Below, piece after piece: positions 15,775 to 23,885 of a stretch of 25,160 nucleotides of DNA. Position 1 is the first letter of the stretch, and each line of letters starts with the position of its first letter. The position numbers were made by a program, and so were the translations under genes. The DNA lies in NCBI GenBank assembly GCA_002305015.1, contig DBPW01000020.1, positions 1 through 25,160 on the forward strand. Reading direction: 5' to 3'. A model generated the notes under the pieces. That model saw only the letters and a program-made list of their open reading frames with translations, did no database searches and was not told the origin of the DNA. Source of the DNA: Bacteroidales bacterium UBA1410 (GTDB lineage: Bacteria; Bacteroidota; Bacteroidia; Bacteroidales; Dysgonomonadaceae).

Positions 15775-17151
15775 ATGTCCGGCAAATTGGTAAAGACAGA
15801 ACACATACGCGATTTCACGCAAGGGAAGATTTTCAGTCAACTCTTCATGTTGGCTATGCCGTTAATGGCGGTCAGCTTCATCCAGATGACCTATAATTTG
15901 GTAGACATCATGTGGATTGGCCGACTCGGCAGCCAATCGGTTGCCGCCGTAGGAACCATTGGCATGATCATGTGGATGATGAATTCGCTTGCTTTGACTT
16001 CAAAAGTTAGTGCCGAAATTTCCATCGGACAATCGGTTGGTGCGAAACGGCTCGACCAGGCAACTCTTTATGCCTCGCATACCACCACGCTTGCTATTTT
16101 GTTGGGCGTGACTTTTGCCATCCTATTCATTGCTTTCCCTCATCCTTTTGTTTCTTTTTTCAAACTACGCAACGATATTGCCGAAGAAGCCGTGATTTAT
16201 CTGCGTATTGTGGCGTTTGGTTTGCCTTTCGTTTTCTTGATTCTGAATTTTTCGGGCATTTATATCGGATTGGGCAGAAGCGATATTCCGTTTTATTTCA
16301 ATGGTATAGGACTCATAGTAAACATCATCCTCGATCCTGTTTTTATATTCGGTATAGGCCATGTTCCGGCATGGGGCTCTGCCGGTGCCGCAATAGCCAC
16401 CTGCCTGTCGCAAGTCGTTGTTTTGATGCTGTTTGTTTATCATTTAAAAAAGAAAAACGGATTATTGGGCAACTTTCCTTTTTTTATTCGGCTACATAAA
16501 AGACCTCTTCGGAACATATTAAAACTCGGATTGCCTGTTGCGGCAATGAATATGTATTTTGCTTTCATCAGCATGAACCTTGCACGTATTGCGTCGATAT
16601 ACGGAGGGCATTTGGGTGTAACAAGTCAGACGGCCGGCGGTCAGATTGAAGGAATTACCTGGAGCACATCGCAAGGGTTTTCGACGGCATTGGGCAGTTT
16701 TGTGGCACAAAATTATGCTGCACATCGCATGGATAGAGCCTGGAAAGCCTATCGCTATACCTTGCTTTTGATGGGTACGTTGGGGATAATCGTTTCTCTT
16801 GGTTTCATGCTGAAAGGAGAAAATATCTTTGCTCTCTTCATTCCCGAAAAAGCCGCCTATGAAGCCGGAGGCGAGTATCTGTTCATCATGGGTATATCGC
16901 AATTGTTTATGATGTTGGAACTTACCACACAAGGCATGTTCAACGGGATTGGGAAAACCATCATTCCGGCAATTATCAGTATCGCTTTCAACACGCTGCG
17001 TATTCCGCTGGCTATGTTTTTTGCCGGGAAAATGGGTATCATCGGAGTATGGTGGGCTATCAGCCTGTCTTCTATCCTGAAAGGCATCATTTCCCCTACC
17101 TGGTTTTACTTTTTGCAACGAAGAATCCGCTCAGCATCCCGGCAGAAATAA
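15775..17151 (+). CDS. MATE family multidrug/cation efflux transporter
   Basis: This 458-residue inner-membrane protein would export cationic drugs or metabolites in exchange for Na+ or H+. It has two six-helix halves. Family features include the N-terminal GKIFSQLFMLAMPLMAVSFIQ-like first helix, NLVDIMWIGRLGSQSVAAVG near 41-60 and the GIYIGLGRSDIPFYFN region between the repeats. The ATG at 15775 is chosen because it has a clear AGGGGA Shine-Dalgarno; an upstream TTG at 15745 would put the start inside the terminator stem. It lies 60 bp after tRNA-Gly with no separate TAnnTTTG box between. Its last 21 bp overlap the convergent alanine dehydrogenase-like gene. Confidence 0.93.
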   Translation: MSGKLVKTEHIRDFTQGKIFSQLFMLAMPLMAVSFIQMTYNLVDIMWIGRLGSQSVAAVGTIGMIMWMMNSLALTSKVSAEISIGQSVGAKRLDQATLYASHTTTLAILLGVTFAILFIAFPHPFVSFFKLRNDIAEEAVIYLRIVAFGLPFVFLILNFSGIYIGLGRSDIPFYFNGIGLIVNIILDPVFIFGIGHVPAWGSAGAAIATCLSQVVVLMLFVYHLKKKNGLLGNFPFFIRLHKRPLRNILKLGLPVAAMNMYFAFISMNLARIASIYGGHLGVTSQTAGGQIEGITWSTSQGFSTALGSFVAQNYAAHRMDRAWKAYRYTLLLMGTLGIIVSLGFMLKGENIFALFIPEKAAYEAGGEYLFIMGISQLFMMLELTTQGMFNGIGKTIIPAIISIAFNTLRIPLAMFFAGKMGIIGVWWAISLSSILKGIISPTWFYFLQRRIRSASRQK

Positions 17152-18339
17152 ACCGATATCGTTAACCGGCAGATTGAAAAGGTTTGCAACGTATGCGTTT
17201 ACCATTCTTCCCGAATATACATAAAAACCGCCGGCAAAACCTCTATCGAGTCGCGCAAATTGGTCTACTCCTCCACAATCGGTAAGAAAAATAAAGAGGG
17301 AAGAAAAAATATTGCTCAATGCAATGGAAGCGGTACGTGCCACGCGTGAGGTGATGTTGTGTTCGCAAAAATGGAGCACACCGTATTTATCGAAAACGTG
17401 AGGATGATCGGGCAAACATGCTTCCATCGTAGTTTCGAAACATCCTCCTTGTGCGATGCGCAGATCAATGATGATGGCACCCTTTTTCATTTCCCGCACC
17501 AAATCGGAAGCAATACGGAAAGAGTGGGTTTTATTGACATATTGCACGGCTCCGATTACCACATCTGCCGAACGAAACGTATTTCTCAATACGTTAGGCT
17601 GAAAAGTGGAGGTAAAAAGGGTTTGTCCGAGGGTGTTTCGAATATCGCGCAGTTTATCGATATCGTCATCAAAAACTTTCACCATGGCGCCGAGCGCCAT
17701 GGCTGCTTTTGCAGCCGCAACTCCGGTTACACTCGCTCCGATAATGACCACTTCGGTGGGTGAAATTCCGGGGATACTTCCCAACAGAATCCCTTTTCCT
17801 CCATGGGCATTGCTGAGCAATTCTGCCGCTAACGTTATGGAATACCCCCCTTCGATTTCCGACATGGCTGTTACAAAAGGCGAAATATCCCGATGGTCGG
17901 AAATGAGTTCATAAGCCAACGCATTGATGCGTTTTTCGGCCATTAATTCCAGGGTGGGTTTAGAAAGTTGGTGCAGTTGCAAAAAAGAAAATACGGTGGT
18001 TCGGGGTTTCATTATTTCCACTTCTTCCAACGTAGGTGATGAGATTTTTATAATCAGATCGGCCTGCATGATTTCTTTATGCGTCTCCACAATTTCTGCA
18101 CCGGCATTGGCATACGCATAATCGGGATAATTAATACCTATTCCGGCTCCTTTTTCCACAAGCACACGATGCCCTTCTTCAACCAACAAAGCCGTTGTTT
18201 CGGGCGTAAGCGCCAATCGTTTTTCCTCCGACTGATTTTCTTTAGGAATACCGATGATCAGTGAGGCTTTCGTTTTATCCGTTTTTTGCAGCAATTCGTG
18301 CACGCAAAAAGAAGTTTTGTATATAGATTCGTAATTCAT
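17131..18339 (-). CDS. Alanine dehydrogenase/PntA-family protein with altered catalytic residues
   Basis: This 402-residue protein has the fold of alanine dehydrogenase and transhydrogenase alpha: an N-terminal AlaDh_PNT domain (about 28-165) and an NAD-binding domain (about 170-330), after an extra 25-residue start. Arg41 matches the substrate-binding Arg15 of M. tuberculosis Ald and Ser160 its Ser134. Three other catalytic positions differ: Lys75 is Ser100, His96 is Gln121, and Asp270 is Ala296 in DLRIAQGGCFE. The nucleotide loop reads GASVTG (201-206), with Ser at the second glycine. From memory, other Bacteroidota homologues also lack the Lys and His but keep the Asp, so the Ala is the striking change. 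Alanine dehydrogenase activity is therefore uncertain. Its ATG overlaps the aroK stop by 4 bp (ATGA), implying translational coupling. Confidence 0.85.
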   Translation of the reverse strand: MNYESIYKTSFCVHELLQKTDKTKASLIIGIPKENQSEEKRLALTPETTALLVEEGHRVLVEKGAGIGINYPDYAYANAGAEIVETHKEIMQADLIIKISSPTLEEVEIMKPRTTVFSFLQLHQLSKPTLELMAEKRINALAYELISDHRDISPFVTAMSEIEGGYSITLAAELLSNAHGGKGILLGSIPGISPTEVVIIGASVTGVAAAKAAMALGAMVKVFDDDIDKLRDIRNTLGQTLFTSTFQPNVLRNTFRSADVVIGAVQYVNKTHSFRIASDLVREMKKGAIIIDLRIAQGGCFETTMEACLPDHPHVFDKYGVLHFCEHNITSRVARTASIALSNIFSSLFIFLTDCGGVDQFARLDRGFAGGFYVYSGRMVNAYVANLFNLPVNDIGLFLPGC

Positions 18340-18872
18340 TTGTTTCGGGTTTTCAATTGTTCGGCTATTTGGTTTACCGTTATATACACATCTTCTTTGG
18401 TGATGAGCTTATCTCTTTTAATGACGAGATCGGCCTTATTATAATACCGTTCTCTTTCCCGAAGTTGGCTATCGATAAAAGGAATAAGTTCTTCTCTCGA
18501 TTTCCCGGCAATAAGCGGTCTGATGGTTTTGGATACCAAAAGCCGGTTGGCCAATTCTTCGGGATCGACTTGAATGTATATTGTCGTTCCCGCCTTTTTC
18601 ATTACCTCCATGTTATCGAAATAACAAGGCGTTCCTCCTCCGCATGAGATTACGATATTCTCAAAATCGGCAACCTCATGCAATGCTTTTTGTTCAATTT
18701 TTCTAAATCCTTCTTCTCCTTTTTCTTCAAACAGTTGATGGATACTTTTTTGATACGTATGCTGAATGTACTTGTCCAAATCGATAAAGTCAAGCGCTAA
18801 CGCTTTGCTCAGTTTTTTTCCGATTGTTGTTTTGCCCGCTCCCATGTAACCGATGAGAAATATACGTTCCAT
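18336..18872 (-). CDS. aroK: Shikimate kinase
   Basis: This 178-residue cytoplasmic enzyme phosphorylates shikimate at O3 using ATP, the fifth step of chorismate synthesis. It has the Walker A loop GYMGAGKT at 8-15, Asp31 and Asp33 for Mg2+ and shikimate, GFR at 55-57 (Arg57), SCGGGTP at 76-82, and the lid RPLIAGK starting at Arg118. The length is normal. The gene is followed with a 4-bp overlap by the alanine dehydrogenase-like gene. No other shikimate-pathway gene is in the window. Confidence 0.96.
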   Translation of the reverse strand: MERIFLIGYMGAGKTTIGKKLSKALALDFIDLDKYIQHTYQKSIHQLFEEKGEEGFRKIEQKALHEVADFENIVISCGGGTPCYFDNMEVMKKAGTTIYIQVDPEELANRLLVSKTIRPLIAGKSREELIPFIDSQLRERERYYNKADLVIKRDKLITKEDVYITVNQIAEQLKTRNK

Positions 18873-18888
18873 CTTTTTTATTTTGTCG

Positions 18889-18896
18889 CAAAAATA
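18889..18896 (-). promoter_or_regulatory. Candidate -7 box for aroK
   Basis: The minus strand reads TATTTTTG, a full match to TAnnTTTG, in the 34-bp gap between cls and aroK. A TTTG (18921-18924, inside the end of cls) lies 24 bp upstream, slightly far for a -33 element. It would give aroK and the downstream gene a promoter of their own with a leader of about 10 bases. Confidence 0.42.
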
Positions 18897-18906
18897 ACGA
18901 AATTAT

Positions 18907-20340
18907 TTATAATAATGGAACAAACAATCGCACAACCGATTCCATAAAACGTTCTCTTCGGGGGCGTTTCATCCATCTTTTCAGGAAGATTTGTTCACAA
19001 TCATGTTGATCGGCAATAAAAATGCTTCGTGCCTCTTTTCCAATATTCTTATCGTAAATAAAAGCATCGATTTCGAAATTTTGTTCCAGACTGCGGGTGT
19101 CGAAGTTGGCCGAACCCACCAGCGTCAGCGAATCGTCGAACGCCATGAGTTTCGAGTGTAAAAATCCTTTTTTATAGAAATACATCTTAACGCCGATCTC
19201 CAACATATCCTTCACGTAGGAACGTGAAGCAAGTTGCACCAGCGGCATATCCGATCGTTTGGAAAGCATGATCCTCACATCTACCCCTCGTATGGCTGCA
19301 GCGTGCAATGCTTTTATCATTACGTCGGGCGGCAAGAAATAGGGCGTTTGAATGAAAATCGATTTTTTTGCATTATAGATAGCCTGAAGAATGCCGAATG
19401 GAATGCCGCTTTCATCTTTCAACGGCCCGCTATCCACGATTTGCATGGGAATAGTACCGTAAGTTTTCAACGGAGGAAAATATTTTCGAGAAGTAATGAG
19501 TGTTTGCGACACGAAATACCAGTCGAGAAGAAATGCCGACTGCAACCCCTGAACTCCTTTTCCTTCGATACGTGCATGGGTGTCGCGCCAACATCCCCAT
19601 TCGAAACCGTGTATATAGCGATCGGCCACATTCATTCCGCCCACATACCCGATACGGCCGTCGATAACCACGATTTTTCGGTGATTTCGATAATTGATTC
19701 TCGAGGTGAGGACGGGGAATGCCAATTTAAGAAAAGGTTCGGTTTCGATACCGGCTTTGCGGTATTCTTCGTAATACTCTTTTTTTGCTTTTCTCGAACC
19801 GAAACTGTCGTAAATAATTCGGATTTCCAGTCCTTCACGTGCTTTTTTTATGAGCGCTTCTTGAAATTTTTTGCCGATTTCATCGTCCATCAAGGCGTAA
19901 TATTCTACATGGATGTGGTTTTTGGCATTGGCAATATCGGCAAACAGGCTGTCGAATTTATCTTGTCCGTCGGTAAAAAGTTTTACCTCATTTCCTCCTA
20001 AAAGCGGGGTATGATCGAGGTTTTTCAGCAACGTGATCAAACTGATATGCTCTTGCGGAATGGCGAATTCTTCCTGCGTATCTACTTCGCTCAAGGGTCT
20101 TCTTTTCAGTCTGCTGTATATGCGTTTTGAAATGACGTGTTGTTTGGTGACATCCTGTCCGAAAATCATGTACCAGATAATTCCCACAACCGGCAAAAAA
20201 ATCACCGCCATTATCCAAGCTACGGTTTTTATCGGATTGCGGTTTTCGGAGATCACTACAATTACTATACCCAGTACAGTAAGCAGGTAAATGATCTGAA
20301 TAGTAAGTATCAGCGTATCGTTGCTTAGACCAATGTACAT
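18907..20340 (-). CDS. cls: Cardiolipin synthase (phospholipase D family)
   Basis: This 477-residue membrane enzyme joins phosphatidyl groups to make cardiolipin. Two N-terminal membrane helices (about 8-30 and 38-60) form the PLDc_N segment. The catalytic HKD motifs are both complete: His220, Lys222 and Asp227 in NHRKIVVIDG, and His395, Lys397 and Asp402 in LHSKLMAFDD. GGMNVADRY and GSANFDTRS follow each motif as usual. Length matches bacterial Cls (about 480). It starts 2 bp after the rsgA stop, so it is co-transcribed with it. Confidence 0.95.
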   Translation of the reverse strand: MYIGLSNDTLILTIQIIYLLTVLGIVIVVISENRNPIKTVAWIMAVIFLPVVGIIWYMIFGQDVTKQHVISKRIYSRLKRRPLSEVDTQEEFAIPQEHISLITLLKNLDHTPLLGGNEVKLFTDGQDKFDSLFADIANAKNHIHVEYYALMDDEIGKKFQEALIKKAREGLEIRIIYDSFGSRKAKKEYYEEYRKAGIETEPFLKLAFPVLTSRINYRNHRKIVVIDGRIGYVGGMNVADRYIHGFEWGCWRDTHARIEGKGVQGLQSAFLLDWYFVSQTLITSRKYFPPLKTYGTIPMQIVDSGPLKDESGIPFGILQAIYNAKKSIFIQTPYFLPPDVMIKALHAAAIRGVDVRIMLSKRSDMPLVQLASRSYVKDMLEIGVKMYFYKKGFLHSKLMAFDDSLTLVGSANFDTRSLEQNFEIDAFIYDKNIGKEARSIFIADQHDCEQIFLKRWMKRPRRERFMESVVRLFVPLL

Positions 20341-20342
20341 AA

Positions 20343-21266
20343 TCAGCGGTATTTGCTCTCGTTAACGTCTTCCAAAATATTCAGGTACGACCGGTAACGG
20401 CTTTCGCTGATATAATGATTTTCTACGGCTTTCATCACGGCACAATCGGGTTCGTTGATATGCAGGCAATTGTTGTAGCGGCAATTTTTCGAAAATCGGA
20501 AGATCTCGGGGAAATAGTGCGAAATTTCCTGCGGGGTCATGTCGATGGTGCCAAACCCTTTTATGCCCGGCGTATCGATTATATAACCGCCTGTATCGAT
20601 GTCGATCATTTCGGAAAATGTGGTCGTGTGCGTTCCTTTGAGGTGGTAATCCGATATTTTCCCGATTTTTCGCGATGCATCTTTTTGCAGCGCATTGATC
20701 AAACTCGATTTGCCGACACCCGAATGGCCGGCAAGCAGCACGATTTTGTTTTTAATCCTTTCTCGAAGTGCTTCTATGCCCTCACCTGTTTCGGCAGACG
20801 TTTTCAGGCAAGGATAGCCGATGGTTTCGTACAAATAGATCAGTCCCTCGAGGTATTCCTTGTCGTCCTCATCGTATAAATCTATTTTGTTGAAAACGAG
20901 ACACACAGGAATGCGGTATGCCTCGGCTGTTGCCAGAAACCGGTCGATAAAAACCGTGGAAGTTTCGGGAAAACGCACGGTAACGCACAAAAGCGCTTCG
21001 TCAATGTTTGCTGCAAGAATGTGCGTTTGTTTCGAAAGATTGGATGCCCGGCGGACGATGTAGTTTTTACGATCTTCTATTTCGGTAATGAACGCCGTTC
21101 CGTCGGGATTTTGATCGATAATCACATGGTCGCCCACCACGATGGGACTGGTACTGCGAATCCCCTTCAAGCGAAAACTCCCTTTCGCCTGACACACGAT
21201 TTCTTCTCCGTTTTCCGTACGCACCCAATAGGTGTTTCCTGTATTTTTAATCACTAGTCCTTTCAT
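20343..21266 (-). CDS. rsgA: Ribosome small subunit-dependent GTPase A
   Basis: This circularly permuted GTPase helps the late maturation of the 30S ribosomal subunit. An N-terminal OB-fold (about 1-65) precedes the permuted G domain, in which NKID (126-129, G4) comes before the P-loop GHSGVGKS (180-187, G1) and DTPG (231-234, G3). The C-terminal zinc site is Cys262, Cys267, His269, Cys275. I chose the ATG at 21266 (MKGLVIKNTG, 307 residues); the longer frame uses a GTG at 21275 and adds only MPA. It lies downstream of frr, a common arrangement of translation genes. Confidence 0.96.
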   Translation of the reverse strand: MKGLVIKNTGNTYWVRTENGEEIVCQAKGSFRLKGIRSTSPIVVGDHVIIDQNPDGTAFITEIEDRKNYIVRRASNLSKQTHILAANIDEALLCVTVRFPETSTVFIDRFLATAEAYRIPVCLVFNKIDLYDEDDKEYLEGLIYLYETIGYPCLKTSAETGEGIEALRERIKNKIVLLAGHSGVGKSSLINALQKDASRKIGKISDYHLKGTHTTTFSEMIDIDTGGYIIDTPGIKGFGTIDMTPQEISHYFPEIFRFSKNCRYNNCLHINEPDCAVMKAVENHYISESRYRSYLNILEDVNESKYR

Positions 21267-21331
21267 CGCAGGCACCTCGTGGCGCTGTATTTTGGCATCG
21301 TTGGTTTATATCCTTTCCGGGTTTATATTTT

Positions 21332-21892
21332 TTAGATGGTGAGAATTTCTTTTTCTTTAACGGCAAACATCTCGTCGATTTTTTTGATGTATTTGTCGTG
21401 GAGCCGTTGAATTTCTTCCTCGGCATCTTTTCCGACGTCTTCGGCAAGTCCGTTTTTTACTTCCTTTTTTATTTCCTCAATTGCCTCACGACGGGCATTA
21501 CGAATGCTTATTTTAGCCTCTTCGGCCTCTTGCTTGGTTTGTTTCACCAGAGCTTTGCGTCGTTCTTCGGTTAAGGGTGGAATGTTTAGCCGAATCACTT
21601 CGCCGTTGTTTTCGGGCATGATGCCTACTTCGGAATTGATAATGGCTTTTTCCACCACTTTCAACATCGATTTTTCCCACGGTTGTATCAAGATGGTTTT
21701 TGCATCGGGAGTGGTAATGGTGGCAACGTTGGATAGCGGAACCAAACTCCCGTAATACTCTACACGCACGCCGTCAAGAATATGCGTATTGGCTCTTCCG
21801 GCACGAATGCGGGAGAATGTTTCATCGAGGAATTCGATGGTCATCTCCATTTTTTCTTCAGTTTCCTTTTTAATTTTAGAAATTTCAGTCAT
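21332..21892 (-). CDS. frr: Ribosome recycling factor
   Basis: This 186-residue protein works with EF-G to split the ribosome after termination. The three-helix bundle starts KKETEEKMEMTIEFLDETF, with FSRIRAGRANTHILDGV near 26-42, IQPWEKSMLKVVEKAI near 69-84, and IPPLTEERRKALVKQ near 105-119, all family hallmarks. The length is typical (about 185). It follows pyrH by 39 bp, the usual pyrH-frr order. Confidence 0.97.
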   Translation of the reverse strand: MTEISKIKKETEEKMEMTIEFLDETFSRIRAGRANTHILDGVRVEYYGSLVPLSNVATITTPDAKTILIQPWEKSMLKVVEKAIINSEVGIMPENNGEVIRLNIPPLTEERRKALVKQTKQEAEEAKISIRNARREAIEEIKKEVKNGLAEDVGKDAEEEIQRLHDKYIKKIDEMFAVKEKEILTI

Positions 21893-21931
21893 ATTTTTAG
21901 GTTTTTATTTGAATACGTCACTTCCTGTTTC

Positions 21932-22639
21932 TCAGTTATGCACGTAAGTGCCCATATTTTCTCCGGAAATTACTTTTTTCAAGTTGCCCGGTATATCCAT
22001 ATTGAAAACGATCAGGGGCAGGTTATTCTCTTTACAGAGCGTTGTGGCAGTGAGATCCATCACTTTAAGTCCGCGAAAATAGATTTCGTTAAAAGTGATT
22101 TCGTCAAATTTGCTTGCGTTGCGATCTTTTTCGGGATCGGCCGTATACACCCCGTCCACGCGGGTACCTTTTAGAAGAATATCGGCCTCAATTTCAATTC
22201 CGCGCAAGGCGGCCGCCGTGTCTGTCGTAAAAAAGGGGTTTCCGGTTCCACACGAAAGAATGGCAATTTCGCCATTTTTGAGTGCCTCTACGGCTTTTTG
22301 GTTGGAATAGAGTTCGCCAATCGGTTCCATCCGGATGGCCGTGAATATCCGGTTTTTCTGACCCATGGCCGTTAGTGCCGAACTTAGCGCAAGGCTGTTG
22401 ATGACAGTAGCCAACATTCCCATCTGATCGCCCTTTACCCTGTCGAATCCTTTGGATGTGCCGCTAAGTCCGCGAAAAATATTTCCGCCTCCGATTACGA
22501 TGCCTATCTCCACTCCCTGTTGAGCGATTTCTTTAATTTGTTCGGCATATTCGGTAAGACGCGTTTCGTCAACGCCGTATTGTTTTTCTCCCATCAGCGA
22601 TTCACCGCTGAGTTTCAATAGTATCCGTTTGTATTTCAT
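21932..22639 (-). CDS. pyrH: UMP kinase
   Basis: This 235-residue amino-acid-kinase-family enzyme converts UMP to UDP with ATP, and works as a hexamer. It shows RILLKLSGESLMG near 5-17, IVIGGGNIFRG near 47-57, the UMP-binding region MGMLATVINSLAL near 73-85, and GTGNPFFTTDTAAALRG near 130-146. Length matches E. coli PyrH (241). It lies 6 bp after birA and upstream of frr. Confidence 0.97.
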   Translation of the reverse strand: MKYKRILLKLSGESLMGEKQYGVDETRLTEYAEQIKEIAQQGVEIGIVIGGGNIFRGLSGTSKGFDRVKGDQMGMLATVINSLALSSALTAMGQKNRIFTAIRMEPIGELYSNQKAVEALKNGEIAILSCGTGNPFFTTDTAAALRGIEIEADILLKGTRVDGVYTADPEKDRNASKFDEITFNEIYFRGLKVMDLTATTLCKENNLPLIVFNMDIPGNLKKVISGENMGTYVHN

Positions 22640-22645
22640 TTTTAT

Positions 22646-23401
22646 TTATTCGTTTAAAAAAACAATCTCTTTAAAAGCATATGCCCTGATGTCATCGTCA
22701 TCCAACGTCCTCAACACAAGTCGTCCCGAAGGAAGTACGTTTTCGATTTTTGCGCGGAACTTACCTTCGGCATCTTCAAACCAATAAAAATCGTTGGCCC
22801 GATACAAATCGCGCATATATTCGTCTTCGATGGTGGCGGTGTTGCCTTCTTCCAACTCGCGATAGAGAAGAAAAAATTCCCGCAGGAGCATATCCAGGAT
22901 ATAGTCTTTATCGTACGTTACCCCGGTAATTTGTTTCAGTGAAACGGGATTGGGCAACTCGGGCGGAAAAACCTCCTGATTAAGGTTTAACCCGATGCCG
23001 ATGATGGAATTTTCTATTTTGTCGCCTTGCAAATCGTTTTCGATGAGGATACCGGCAATTTTTTTGTCTTTCCAATAGATGTCGTTCGGCCATTTAATGC
23101 GGATATCGTCGGCAAACTGATCCAGTGTATTTTTAATTGCCAGAGAAGCTATGCGCGAAATAATGAATTGTTCGTTTGCGGGAATGTTTTTGGGATAGAT
23201 GAGTAAACTGAACAGCAAATTTTCGCCCTTGGCCGAAACCCAGGCATTTCCTCGTTGTCCGCGTCCTCCGGTTTGGTATTCGGCAATCACGATCGAACCT
23301 TCTTCAGGATGCTTTTTCCTGACCAGTTCTTTCATATAAGCATTGGTAGATTCGGTTTCATCCAATCGGACAACCAACCTTTTTTTACTTAATTGATCCA
23401 T
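22646..23401 (-). CDS. birA: Biotin--[acetyl-CoA-carboxylase] ligase, no DNA-binding domain
   Basis: This 251-residue enzyme makes biotinyl-AMP and attaches biotin to carboxylase subunits. Visible motifs are the ESTN start of the biotin site (17-20), GGRGQRGNAW at 45-54 that binds biotinyl-AMP, KWPNDIYW at 103-110, KIAGILIE at 114-121, and GIGLNLN at 135-141. A small C-terminal SH3-like domain follows near 205-251. The N-terminal helix-turn-helix of E. coli BirA is absent, so this is a ligase only and should not act as the biotin repressor. Confidence 0.94.
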   Translation of the reverse strand: MDQLSKKRLVVRLDETESTNAYMKELVRKKHPEEGSIVIAEYQTGGRGQRGNAWVSAKGENLLFSLLIYPKNIPANEQFIISRIASLAIKNTLDQFADDIRIKWPNDIYWKDKKIAGILIENDLQGDKIENSIIGIGLNLNQEVFPPELPNPVSLKQITGVTYDKDYILDMLLREFFLLYRELEEGNTATIEDEYMRDLYRANDFYWFEDAEGKFRAKIENVLPSGRLVLRTLDDDDIRAYAFKEIVFLNE

Positions 23402-23438
23402 ACTGTTTGTTGTTTTATTCGGTTATTGTAAAAAAACG

Positions 23439-23801
23439 TTACCATGAAGGTAAAAAAGCATCTTCTATATGGTTCAGTTCAAACGCATGCCCGTTCCATA
23501 ATGCACCAATAATATCGAATCGCGCAGGCTTATCGATCTTTTTTCCGATTAAATAGCAATTGGCCGCTTTCGCCATTCGCCGCATTCGCCTTTCACCGAC
23601 AAAGTCTTCGGGATTTCCCCATTGCAGCGATGTCCTGCTTTTTACTTCCACAAAAATAATATACGTATCGTCTTCGGCAATAATATCCACCTCATAACCC
23701 CTGAACGACCAATTTCGTTCGCGTATCCGGTATTTTTTTCGCTGTAATAATTGCGTTGCCGCTTCTTCCCCTTGTTTGCCGAGTTCGTTGTGTCGAGCCA
23801 T
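23439..23801 (-). CDS. yraN: YraN/UPF0102 family putative endonuclease-like protein
   Basis: This 120-residue protein belongs to UPF0102, which has a fold related to Holliday junction resolvases; its cellular role is not established. The pattern is complete: GKQGEEAATQLLQ with Glu12, Glu37 and Asp39 in GYEVDII, then FVEVKSR with Glu52 and Lys54, the PD-(D/E)xK-like core, followed by RRMRRMAKAAN. I chose ATG 23801 (MARHNELGKQGEE) because family members begin just before this motif; the frame stays open upstream to 23873, but that part crosses an inverted repeat and does not resemble the family. Confidence 0.92.
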   Translation of the reverse strand: MARHNELGKQGEEAATQLLQRKKYRIRERNWSFRGYEVDIIAEDDTYIIFVEVKSRTSLQWGNPEDFVGERRMRRMAKAANCYLIGKKIDKPARFDIIGALWNGHAFELNHIEDAFLPSW

Positions 23802-23810
23802 ACTATAAGC

Positions 23811-23859
23811 GATTTGTTCCCTTGAAATAGGTAAAAATACACATTTAAGGGAACAAATC
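23811..23859. repeat. 13-bp perfect inverted repeat upstream of yraN
   Basis: GATTTGTTCCCTT at 23811-23823 is the exact reverse complement of AAGGGAACAAATC at 23847-23859, with a 23-bp AT-rich spacer. The spacer holds a near-consensus minus-strand -7 box (TATTTTTA, 23832-23839). No T-run follows either arm, so a terminator for the upstream alcohol dehydrogenase gene is less likely than an operator or a leader hairpin. Confidence 0.7.
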
Positions 23860-23885
23860 CACCTTTTTAGCAAAAATTTATTATT

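Noticed and set aside
15473..17151. Integrated element at the tRNA genes
   Set aside because: No integrase, no direct repeat of a tRNA 3' end, and no change in base composition were seen.
19234..20001. A 255-codon plus-strand open frame opposite the cardiolipin synthase gene
   Set aside because: It is the antisense of a complete, motif-bearing cls gene, and its translation shows no family features and biased composition.
23802..23873. 24-residue N-terminal extension of YraN
   Set aside because: UPF0102 proteins begin just before the GxxGE motif, and the extension is read through the inverted repeat and likely promoter.
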